The notes beneath the pieces are model-generated. The model did no database searches. It saw only the letters and a program-made list of their open reading frames with translations, and was not told where the DNA came from. From JAOZHU01 sp964632845 (lineage in GTDB: Archaea > Thermoproteota > Bathyarchaeia > Bathyarchaeales > Bathycorpusculaceae), in contig CAZWDU010000023.1 of the NCBI GenBank assembly GCA_964632845.1, forward strand, positions 1 through 23,119: 23,119 nt of DNA, read 5' to 3'. This document shows positions 14,724 to 21,292 of the stretch, piece by piece. A program made the translations under genes and the position numbers. Position 1 is the first letter of the stretch; each line of letters starts with the position of its first letter.

Positions 14724-16352
14724 TTACTCCATTGGTGTTGGCGAATACCGCGTCAAATAGCCCTTTGTAATCTTCGGTTTCCTTGGTTTCCACGCTGCCA
14801 ATCGCTCCTTAAGCTCCTGCTCAGTCAGCTTTACATTTAAAGTTCTGCGAGGGATGTCGATCTCGATAACGTCGCCGTTTCTGACAATCGCAATTGGGCC
14901 ACTCTCAGCGGCTTCAGGTGCAACATGTCCAATGCAAGGTCCAGTTGTGGCGCCTGAAAATCGTCCATCTGTAATTAACGCTACGCATTCGCTTAGACCC
15001 ATGCCTGCAATTGAAGCAGTTGGGAACAGCATTTCAGGCATTCCAGGTCCACCTTTTGGGCCTTCATAACGGATAACTACCACGTCGCCTGGCTGAATTT
15101 TGCCGCTTCTAATCGCGGTAACTGCTTCTTGTTCAGAATCAAAAACTTTTGCGGGACCACTGTGTCGAAGCATTTTAGGTGAAACTGCCGCGGTTTTCAC
15201 TACGGCTCCTTTAGGTGCCAAGTTTCCCGTTAACACGGCTATGCCGCCTTCTTTGTGTACAGGATTATCTAAAGAGTGAATTACGTTGGCGTCTACCACT
15301 TTGGCGCTTGCGATGTTTTCGCGTATGGGTTTTCCCGTTACCGTAAGCGCATTCAGATTAAGCAGCGTTTTCAGTTCGTTCATTACTGCAGGTATGCCGC
15401 CAGCAGCGTGCAAGTCTTCCATAGCGTAAGGTCCGCTTGGAATCATGCTGCAAAGATGTGGAACACGCTTGCCAACCTCATCGAAAACCGCTAAAGGTAG
15501 AGGAATCCCAGCTTCCCGTGCGACTGCGGACAAGTGCAAAACAGTGTTTGTGGAACCGCCTAAAGCCATATCCACCACAACTGCGTTCTCGAAAGCTTCT
15601 TTGCGCAAGATATCTGAAGGCTTCACGTTGTCGCATGTGAGCTTAACGATTCTTTCACCTGATTCTTTAGCTATTCGCAGCTTTAACGCGCTGTTAGCCA
15701 AAGCAGTGGCGCAATAGGGCAAAGACATGCCTAACGCTTCGGTTACGCAAGCCATTGTGTTCGCCGTAAACATACCATTGCAGGAGCCACAGCCTGGGCA
15801 CGCTGTGTTCTCCAGCTGCGCCAGCTCTTCTTGGCTGATTTTGCCTGCGGCGTATTGTCCTAGGGCTTCTGGGACGTTTGAGTAGCCGATTTTTTTTCCG
15901 TTGAGTGTGCCTGATGCCATTGGTCCGCCAGTCACCGCTATTGCTGGCACGTCCAGTCGCGCTGCCGCCATAAGCATGCCGGGCGTGATTTTGTCGCAGT
16001 TTGTAACTAGCACTAAGCCATCTAGCCTGTGTGCTTGGGTCATGACTTCTACTGAGTCTGCTATGAGTTCGCGGCTTGGGAGTGAGTAGCGCATGCCTTG
16101 GTGTCCCATGGCGATTCCGTCGCATACGGCTATGGTGTTGAATTCGAAGGGTGTTCCGCCTGCGGCGTATATGCCTGTTTTAACTGCTTCTGCGATTGCT
16201 TGTAGGTGGATGTGTCCTGGGACTATGTTGGTGTAGCTGTTGGCTACGCCTATGAATGGTTTGGCTATGTCGTTGTCTGTTAATCCTAGCGCTTTTAGGA
16301 GTGCTCGGTGGGGTGTTTTTTCTGTTCCTTTTTTTACTTCGTCGCTGCGCAT
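14724..16352 (-). CDS. ilvD: Dihydroxy-acid dehydratase
   Basis: The 542-residue IlvD/Edd-family enzyme dehydrates 2,3-dihydroxy-isovalerate and 2,3-dihydroxy-3-methylvalerate in valine, leucine and isoleucine synthesis. Key motifs are FNTIAVCDGIAMGHQGM, VTNCDKITPGM (Cys119, and Lys121, the probable carbamylated Mg ligand), ACPGCGSCNGMFTANTM (Cys185, 188, 191) and the C-terminal VALITDGRFSGATTGPCIGHV. At the position where plant and mycobacterial [2Fe-2S] enzymes have Cys (TPCN), this one has Gly46 (VPGH), as in the oxygen-sensitive E. coli enzyme, so a [4Fe-4S] cluster is inferred. The start MRSDEVKKG is the usual family start, with GAGG about 10 nt before it. The gene is divergent from the leuA-like gene. 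Confidence 0.96.
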   Translation of the reverse strand: MRSDEVKKGTEKTPHRALLKALGLTDNDIAKPFIGVANSYTNIVPGHIHLQAIAEAVKTGIYAAGGTPFEFNTIAVCDGIAMGHQGMRYSLPSRELIADSVEVMTQAHRLDGLVLVTNCDKITPGMLMAAARLDVPAIAVTGGPMASGTLNGKKIGYSNVPEALGQYAAGKISQEELAQLENTACPGCGSCNGMFTANTMACVTEALGMSLPYCATALANSALKLRIAKESGERIVKLTCDNVKPSDILRKEAFENAVVVDMALGGSTNTVLHLSAVAREAGIPLPLAVFDEVGKRVPHLCSMIPSGPYAMEDLHAAGGIPAVMNELKTLLNLNALTVTGKPIRENIASAKVVDANVIHSLDNPVHKEGGIAVLTGNLAPKGAVVKTAAVSPKMLRHSGPAKVFDSEQEAVTAIRSGKIQPGDVVVIRYEGPKGGPGMPEMLFPTASIAGMGLSECVALITDGRFSGATTGPCIGHVAPEAAESGPIAIVRNGDVIEIDIPRRTLNVKLTEQELKERLAAWKPRKPKITKGYLTRYSPTPME

Positions 16353-16445
16353 GTTCTTTTTGCCTCTTTTTTGTGGGTTGTTGGTTATGGTTTATGGTTG
16401 GGTGGGATTAAAGAATTGTGTTTGTGTGGGTTTGGTGTGCGATAG

Positions 16446-16453
16446 TTTTATAT
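16446..16453 (+). promoter_or_regulatory. TATA-like box for the leuA/cimA-type gene
   Basis: TTTTATAT in the very T/G-rich 16360-16480 stretch would start a transcript near 16475. The nearest in-frame start codon, TTG 16468, lies just before that point, so either the transcript or the translation start is misjudged. Confidence 0.3.
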
Positions 16454-16467
16454 GTTGGTGTTTTCCT

Positions 16468-18018
16468 TTGTTTCGGGTTGCATGGGATGTAAAATGGGGT
16501 ATCGTTTTATTTAGCGGGTTACCTGAGAAGATTAGAGTTTTTGATACCACCCTTCGTGATGGTGAACAAACCCCTGGAGTTTCGTTGGTTCCTGAAAACA
16601 AGTTGCGTATAGCGCAGCGTTTAGATGAGCTTGGCGTGGACGTTATTGAGGCTGGTTTTGCGGCGGTTTCTGAAGGTGAGCTGGAAGCAGTGAAGCTTAT
16701 CGCTGAAGCTGGTTTAAGGGCTGAAATATGCAGTGCGGCTCGTGGTACGCGTGGTGACGTGGACGCGGTGGCTAAAGCTGGCGCTGATAGTGTGCATTTG
16801 ATTATTCCTGTTTCTGATTTGCATATTGAGGCGAAGTTGCGGAAGACGCGTGAGCAGATGTTGCAGGTTACGCGGGATATGGTGCGTTACGCTAAGGACT
16901 GCGGTTTGGTTGTGGAGTTGTCGGCTGAGGATGCTACGCGTGCGGATGTTGAGTATTTGAAGAAGGTGTTTGCTACGGGTATAGAAGCTGGTGCTGACCG
17001 TGTTGTGGCGTGTGATACGGTTGGCGTGTTAACTCCTGAGCGGGCGTTTGAGTTGTTTGCGGATTTGCGTAAGTCGCTGGCTGTGCCCGTGATTAGTGTG
17101 CATTGTCATAATGATTTTGGGATGGCTGTGGCTAATACTATTGCTGCGTTGCGTGGTGGGGCGAATCAGTTTCATGCTACGATTAACGGTTTAGGCGAAC
17201 GCGCTGGGAACGCTTCGTTGGAGGAGATTGTGGTTTCGTTGCGGTCGCTGTACCAGCGTAAGCTTGGCGTTAAAACAGAGATGTTATACGGTGTTTCGCG
17301 GTTGGTTTCGCGGTTAACGGGTGTTGCCCTGCAGCCGAACAAAGCAGTTGTCGGCGAGAATGCGTTTACGCATGAGTCTGGGATTCACACTCAGGGTATG
17401 CTTGCGCATTCTTCTATGTATGAGGCGTTTGAGCCTGAGTTGGTTGGCGGCACAAGACGCTTGGCGGCTGGGAAGCATGCGGGTTCCGCTGGGTTGAAGG
17501 CAACGCTGGCGGATATGGGTTTAACGCCGAGTGAGGAGCAGTTGAAGGAGATTCAGCTGCGTGTTAAAACGGTTGGTGATAAGGGCAAGACGGTTACTGA
17601 TGCGGATTTGCTGGCTATAGCGGAGAACGTGCTTGGGTTGAGTATGGTGAAGCCTATTCAGCTTCGGGAGATTACGGTGGTTAGCGGTAACACGGTTACG
17701 CCTACTGCGTCTGTGCGGCTTACGCTTAACGGTAAAGAAGTCAGCGGCGCTGCGGTTGGTGTGGGTCCAGTGGACGCTGCCATAAACGCGGTGAAGAAGG
17801 CTATTGCTGAAGTGGAGCAGATTAATTTGGAGCGGTACGCGGTGAAGGCGATTACTGGCGGAACTGACGCGATGGTGGAAGTGATGGTGCGCATGCGGAA
17901 AGGCGACAGGACAGCGACAGCTATGGGTGTGCGCGAGGACATCGTGATGGCAAGCCTAGACGCGGTGCTAGGCTGCATGAACGTGCTAACCACAGACTAC
18001 AACAACAAACCACACTAG
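16468..18018 (+). CDS. leuA: 2-isopropylmalate synthase / (R)-citramalate synthase family
   Basis: About 516 residues. The HMGL-like TIM barrel begins with IRVFDTTLRDGEQTPGVSL (acetyl-CoA and metal binding Arg-Asp). It has SVHCHNDFGMAVANTIAALRGGA with the metal-binding His-X-His, and NGLGERAGNASLEE. The C-terminal LeuA allosteric domain (LREITVVSGNTVTPTASVRLTLNG ... GPVDAAINAVKKAI) is present, so feedback control by leucine or isoleucine is expected. LeuA condenses acetyl-CoA with 2-oxoisovalerate; CimA uses pyruvate. The two share this architecture and I cannot separate them, so the symbol is provisional. The start is uncertain: an open frame runs back to 16240, but homologues begin just before IRVFDTTLRDG and no ATG or GTG lies there. 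TTG 16468 is the nearest candidate. Codon third positions are strongly G/T. Confidence 0.9.
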   Translation: MFRVAWDVKWGIVLFSGLPEKIRVFDTTLRDGEQTPGVSLVPENKLRIAQRLDELGVDVIEAGFAAVSEGELEAVKLIAEAGLRAEICSAARGTRGDVDAVAKAGADSVHLIIPVSDLHIEAKLRKTREQMLQVTRDMVRYAKDCGLVVELSAEDATRADVEYLKKVFATGIEAGADRVVACDTVGVLTPERAFELFADLRKSLAVPVISVHCHNDFGMAVANTIAALRGGANQFHATINGLGERAGNASLEEIVVSLRSLYQRKLGVKTEMLYGVSRLVSRLTGVALQPNKAVVGENAFTHESGIHTQGMLAHSSMYEAFEPELVGGTRRLAAGKHAGSAGLKATLADMGLTPSEEQLKEIQLRVKTVGDKGKTVTDADLLAIAENVLGLSMVKPIQLREITVVSGNTVTPTASVRLTLNGKEVSGAAVGVGPVDAAINAVKKAIAEVEQINLERYAVKAITGGTDAMVEVMVRMRKGDRTATAMGVREDIVMASLDAVLGCMNVLTTDYNNKPH

Positions 18019-18040
18019 CGCAAAGAAAAAACTATACCCC

Positions 18041-18064
18041 CTCTATATATACACTATAATAGAG
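18041..18064. repeat. Inverted repeat in the leuA / DGQHR gene gap
   Basis: CTCTAT and ATAGAG are separated by 12 AT-rich nt, between the convergent ends of the leuA-like gene (18018) and the DGQHR gene (18100). It could be part of a transcript end or simply AT-rich sequence at the edge of the inserted pair. Confidence 0.3.
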
Positions 18065-18099
18065 TCCATAAAAAGGTAAACAGGAGTTTTCAGGTCTTT

Positions 18100-19680
18100 C
18101 TATCTTAGTCTTCTAAGATCAGATTCAAAATTTGCAAACTCGGTATTGTTGCTAGCCTTTAATGATTCAACCAAATACTCCACCGCTTTTTTTGCCCCTC
18201 CTTCTCCGTAGTAGCTTTCCAACTGTTTCCTCAAAGCGCTGTTAATTGTATTAGATAAAATTTCAAGGGCTCTGTTAAACTCGATAGAAATCTTTTGAGC
18301 GTTGGCGTTTCTATGAAACAGATATATAAATCTGAATAGAATTCTCAGCCCTTTGTTCGTCAAGAAGAACTTGTTGGTAGAATTTACGAAGAAAGGAAAG
18401 CGGCGCCTTTTCATTTCTGCGAAAATTCTTCGAATTTCTCCATAAGGTGTTTCAATATCGTTAACGTCGCTTTGAAACAAAGCCTGATTGCCTATGAATT
18501 TGTTTAGGATAATTGCTCGCACTAAAGTTGAAAGAGTCACCCAAGTGGCTGACCGCTCTTGATCAGCATAGCCCATGTAAATTTTCCCTTTGAGACATGA
18601 AGACTCATCCAATCTCTTAACTACGTTGACAGCGATCTTTTCCAAGAAGAAACGACTATCTGTGGGCCAATTGGAATCGGATTTGAGAAGCAGAACTAGG
18701 TTTGAGTCTACTTTCTTTTGTTCTGAATTGATAATAATGAAAGTATCCATCTCTTCTTGATTACTTAAATTCTCAAAGGCTATTACTGGAAGGTTATATG
18801 AACGTGCGACCTCGTTACTCACTTTAGAAAATCCGAGCATTCGGTGCTGCCCGTCGATCACCTTACAAGAGGAATAGTCTTGCGGGAGATTTATTGTTAC
18901 GTTCGCTGGGCAAGAAGCGCGAGATGGTTTTTGGGGTAGCAATGTCGAAAGACTATTGATTAATATTGAATTGGGAAACGCAAGAATTTCTCTTTTTTCT
19001 ATGGCGCGCCGAATTTTGTCAATTCTCTTTTTGTCTATTGCACGTTGAAATCCCATTTCATTCTTATATCGTCTGGACAAGAAACAGATTTCTAAAAGTT
19101 CCTGAGCACTTAAGCTAAAGGCATATGCCGGTTTCTCAGAAACATAGAAAAGAACAGCGGGAGTTAGCTTTATAGACGTCTGCCTTTTTATACCCAAGAA
19201 ATTGAGAAAGTTGTTCTTTTCCCAGTGGCCTATCAGTTCATAGTTCTCTTCGTACCGTTCAACTTCGTCTAAAAAAACGAGTTTGTTGGTACTATCCAAA
19301 AGAACACGGTCAATATTTGCGGAGAGAGACCGTGGTCGTTTTTGTGCTATCCAAAAGTGGATCTTATGTGGGTGTCGTGCAGAAAGACCGTATCTGGAAA
19401 ATATTCTGCAAATATTGTCTTCGTCTGACCATTTTGAAAACCATGCAACAATACTGTCTGTGGGCAAGTTAGTCTCCCGCGTAACCTCAACAATGAGCAA
19501 ATGATCTTCGAACAAAAATAAACTGTCAATCTCTCCGATTGCCCGTCTGTTCCCATCCATTATTACCGGGTTGAAATCGACTGCGGTGAAACCTAAGTTA
19601 AGTAGTAGCGTATTTATTCGTTTTTCATCTTCATTTCGAAGATTCTGAATCCGCGTTTTTGCTTCCCGTTCGGATAGCAA
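18100..19680 (-). CDS. DGQHR-domain protein with N-terminal restriction-endonuclease-like domain (DndB/DpdB relative)
   Basis: The protein has 526 residues. An N-terminal region (about 1-110) reads like a PD-(D/E)XK fold: GEIDSLFLFEDHLLIVEVT gives Asp52 and Glu65, but the usual catalytic Lys is Thr67. The DGQHR domain follows (about 180-400), with the eponymous DGQHR at 276-280 (CKVIDGQHRMLGF), an upstream FQRAIDKKRIDKIRRAIEKREILAFPNSIL and a downstream FIIINSEQKKVDSNLVLLL, all typical of the family. A charged C-terminal extension (about 400-526) is unassigned. DGQHR proteins belong to the ParB/sulfiredoxin-like superfamily. DndB of DNA phosphorothioation and DpdB of the 7-deazaguanine system are known members. 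The start is TTG 19680, with GGTG 6 nt upstream. It is divergent from a DNA methyltransferase and more AT-rich than neighbouring metabolic genes. Confidence 0.85.
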   Translation of the reverse strand: MLSEREAKTRIQNLRNEDEKRINTLLLNLGFTAVDFNPVIMDGNRRAIGEIDSLFLFEDHLLIVEVTRETNLPTDSIVAWFSKWSDEDNICRIFSRYGLSARHPHKIHFWIAQKRPRSLSANIDRVLLDSTNKLVFLDEVERYEENYELIGHWEKNNFLNFLGIKRQTSIKLTPAVLFYVSEKPAYAFSLSAQELLEICFLSRRYKNEMGFQRAIDKKRIDKIRRAIEKREILAFPNSILINSLSTLLPQKPSRASCPANVTINLPQDYSSCKVIDGQHRMLGFSKVSNEVARSYNLPVIAFENLSNQEEMDTFIIINSEQKKVDSNLVLLLKSDSNWPTDSRFFLEKIAVNVVKRLDESSCLKGKIYMGYADQERSATWVTLSTLVRAIILNKFIGNQALFQSDVNDIETPYGEIRRIFAEMKRRRFPFFVNSTNKFFLTNKGLRILFRFIYLFHRNANAQKISIEFNRALEILSNTINSALRKQLESYYGEGGAKKAVEYLVESLKASNNTEFANFESDLRRLR

Positions 19681-19686
19681 ATTCTA

Positions 19687-19690
19687 CACC
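19687..19690 (-). promoter_or_regulatory. Ribosome binding site supporting TTG 19680
   Basis: GGTG on the minus strand, 6 nt before the TTG, matches the archaeal GGTG(A) SD core. The next in-frame ATG is at residue 41, inside the conserved N-terminal domain. Confidence 0.45.
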
Positions 19691-19717
19691 GAGTTAGATT
19701 TTCCGTATCTTTTTTTT

Positions 19718-19726
19718 AGTATATAT
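19718..19726 (-). promoter_or_regulatory. TATA box for the DGQHR gene
   Basis: ATATATACT on the minus strand, about 38-46 nt before the TTG, predicts a transcript start near 19697 and a leader of about 17 nt that still contains the GGTG SD. Confidence 0.4.
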
Positions 19727-19735
19727 GATTTTTTA

Positions 19736-19753
19736 TGCCTGTTACTTCAGGCA
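19736..19753. promoter_or_regulatory. Inverted repeat between divergent promoters (candidate operator)
   Basis: TGCCTG-TTACTT-CAGGCA is a perfect 6-bp repeat with a 6-nt spacer, placed just upstream of the DGQHR TATA box and before the rightward TATA-like box at 19785-19793. GCCTGTT occurs again at 19812-19818. A regulator binding here could control both genes. Confidence 0.4.
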
Positions 19754-19784
19754 CTTCGACAACTTGCAGTATAGTGCATAAAAG

Positions 19785-19793
19785 AGTATAAAT
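19785..19793 (+). promoter_or_regulatory. TATA-like box for the DNA methyltransferase gene
   Basis: AGTATAAAT lies about 80 nt before the ATG and would give a leader of some 55 nt. An alternative is TTTAAG-C-CTTAAA (19843-19855), itself an inverted repeat, which would make the gene nearly leaderless. A third small repeat, TTCGA-ATA-TCGAA, is at 19817-19829. Confidence 0.3.
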
Positions 19794-19873
19794 TGAAATC
19801 TTTCAACAAACGCCTGTTCGAATATCGAAAAAGATAATACAGTTTAAGCCTTAAAAGAAAGACTGGGCAGAAA

Positions 19874-20980
19874 ATGGCTTTCAGCGAGGAAAACGATCTA
19901 ACCAACGAAATTATTGTCTCTTACGAGGATGGCTACCGCACCGTCCGATGTTTTTGTGGTGAGAATTGTAACTCCTCTATTGTACCCCACATCTCTAGAA
20001 AGCACCCTGAAGTGTGGAAAAATTGGTGTTTGAATTTTGTCGCGCTGTTTAATCAAGGGCTTTCATACAAAAGCATTATGGACAAATATCGAGACAAGAA
20101 CGGCAGGTTGATTTTCTCATGGACTGTGATAGAAAAGAACATAAAAATAATGGTTGAAACTGGTCAAGCTAATATTCAAGCGCAGAAAAAACAGAAAATC
20201 ACGACATGGCGACCAAAGCATTTTGAATTAGAAAAAACAACCCTTTGGAATTTCCCGAGAAGAGGCAACTGGGCAGTTCATAAAAGTGATTATAGAGGCA
20301 ACTGGCCTCCTCAATTGCCTAGAAATTTGATACTAAAATACACAAAAAAAGGTGACTTAGTTCTTGATCCTTTCGCTGGAGGGGGAACGACGCTTATTGA
20401 AGCATGGCTTGAAGGGAGGAAATCCGTAGGTATCGACATAAATCCCATCGCGGAACAACTTTCAAAACAGAGAATATATGAAATGAAACTGCAATCCAAA
20501 AACACAACGGAAATAAACCTCAGCGAAAAATGTGAGCCTATTGTAATTCGCGATGATTCTCGCAACATTGAGAAAATCATGGAAAGACTGGGCTTTGGTG
20601 AGTGTTCCGTTGACCTTTTGTTGATGCATACTCCATATCTGAACGCATTGAAATATACTGAGTATGAGAAGGGTGATCTATCTCACTTGCGTGATGTAAC
20701 TGGGTTTTGTCAGGAAGTTCAAGCTGTCGCACGACAATGTTTCGGGCTACTGGGTCATGGAAAGAAATGTGCCGTCTTAATTGGCGATATCCGAAAGAAT
20801 GGGCGAATGCTCCCTTTAGGATTTAAGGTAATGAATTGTTTTCTCAAGGAAAAGTATGATTTATTAAACATAATAATAAAATCGCAACATCAGGACAAGT
20901 CAACAGAATTCTACTTCAATAGCACTTTGGTGGAATACTTAATGGCTCATGAATATTTGTTTATTTTCCAAAAACCTTAG
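19874..20980 (+). CDS. Site-specific DNA methyltransferase (amino-methyltransferase type) with N-terminal zinc-finger-like domain
   Basis: The protein has 368 residues. Its N-terminus (Cys26, Cys28, Cys32, His39, His44, in CFCGENCNSSIVPHISRKH) looks like a small zinc-binding domain, followed by a helix-turn-helix-like stretch (GLSYKSIMDKYRDKNGRLIFSW). The methyltransferase begins with LWNFPRRGNWAVHKSDYRGNW. It has SAM motif I DPFAGGGTT (from Asp165) and GRKSVGIDINP, then the motif IV position MHTPY (252-255), and a C-terminal HLRDVTGFCQEV, CAVLIGDIRKNG and AHEYLFIF block. Relatives methylate N4 of cytosine or N6 of adenine. Motif IV is normally (D/N/S/H)PPY; here the first Pro is Thr253 (codon ACT). 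The target site cannot be predicted. It is divergent from the DGQHR gene, with no restriction enzyme other than that partner's nuclease-like domain. Confidence 0.88.
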   Translation: MAFSEENDLTNEIIVSYEDGYRTVRCFCGENCNSSIVPHISRKHPEVWKNWCLNFVALFNQGLSYKSIMDKYRDKNGRLIFSWTVIEKNIKIMVETGQANIQAQKKQKITTWRPKHFELEKTTLWNFPRRGNWAVHKSDYRGNWPPQLPRNLILKYTKKGDLVLDPFAGGGTTLIEAWLEGRKSVGIDINPIAEQLSKQRIYEMKLQSKNTTEINLSEKCEPIVIRDDSRNIEKIMERLGFGECSVDLLLMHTPYLNALKYTEYEKGDLSHLRDVTGFCQEVQAVARQCFGLLGHGKKCAVLIGDIRKNGRMLPLGFKVMNCFLKEKYDLLNIIIKSQHQDKSTEFYFNSTLVEYLMAHEYLFIFQKP

Positions 20981-21025
20981 ATGTTCATTGTTTGTTTGAA
21001 ATTTACGAAAAAGTGTTTGCAGTTT

Positions 21026-21038
21026 AACAATTGTTTTT
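21026..21038 (+). terminator. Possible terminator after the methyltransferase gene
   Basis: The palindrome AACAATTGTT runs into a short T stretch about 46 nt after the stop. The evidence is weak; archaeal terminators need only the T tract. Confidence 0.2.
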
Positions 21039-21067
21039 GCTCGCCTTAAGCTGTCAGTTGTTTGTGT

Positions 21068-21113
21068 GTACCGTAAGCTTTTTATTTGTTTGGTTCCGTA
21101 TGGTTTACGGTAC
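21068..21113 (+). promoter_or_regulatory. Long inverted repeat with competing inner hairpin upstream of ilvB
   Basis: GTACCGTAA (21068-21076) and TTACGGTAC (21105-21113) are perfect 9-bp arms, extendable to about 12 pairs with G-U wobbles (to 21079 and 21102). A second CCGTA (21096-21100) can pair with the same TACGG (21106-21110), so two exclusive folds exist. A TATA-like TTTTTATTT lies in the loop (21079-21087). This could be a DNA operator flanking a promoter or an RNA switch. Confidence 0.45.
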
Positions 21114-21125
21114 GTGGTGTTTCAC

Positions 21126-21188
21126 GGAGGCATTAATGTGAGGGATCGTCACCTCAATAGCTGGGATCGTTGGGTACTTATTCTTTGA
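21126..21188 (+). other. SD + ATG-TGA start-stop and 16-codon frame upstream of ilvB
   Basis: GGAGG (21126-21130) is followed by ATG-TGA (21136-21141). The overlapping GTG at 21138, 7 nt from the SD, opens a frame ending at TGA 21186-21188 and reading MRDRHLNSWDRWVLIL. The Val-Leu-Ile-Leu end recalls bacterial ilv leader peptides. Whether it is transcribed together with ilvB is not known. Confidence 0.3.
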
Positions 21189-21243
21189 CCCACCTAAAAC
21201 ACCCCCTAAACCCGCCTCCGAAAAACCATCAAACCACGCCTCG

Positions 21244-21251
21244 TATAATTT
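21244..21251 (+). promoter_or_regulatory. TATA box of ilvB
   Basis: TATAATTT, 42-49 nt before the ATG, predicts a start near 21273. The short leader holds GGAG (21278-21281) 11 nt before the ATG. A transcript from here would exclude the upstream small frame and the long inverted repeat. Confidence 0.45.
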
Positions 21252-21292
21252 ATTCGCAGTCTTTTCTTCACACAAAAGGAGCATAAACCAAA

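Noticed and set aside
16240..16467. Longer N-terminus of the leuA-like protein
   Set aside because: It runs antisense through the start of ilvD and through the T/G-rich promoter region. The encoded residues are Cys/Trp/Phe-rich and have no counterpart in the family.
18019..21292. Integrated mobile element with ends or attachment sites
   Set aside because: The region is AT-rich and carries modification genes, but I found no integrase, transposase, tRNA target or matching direct repeats at its borders, so only the foreign look is reported.
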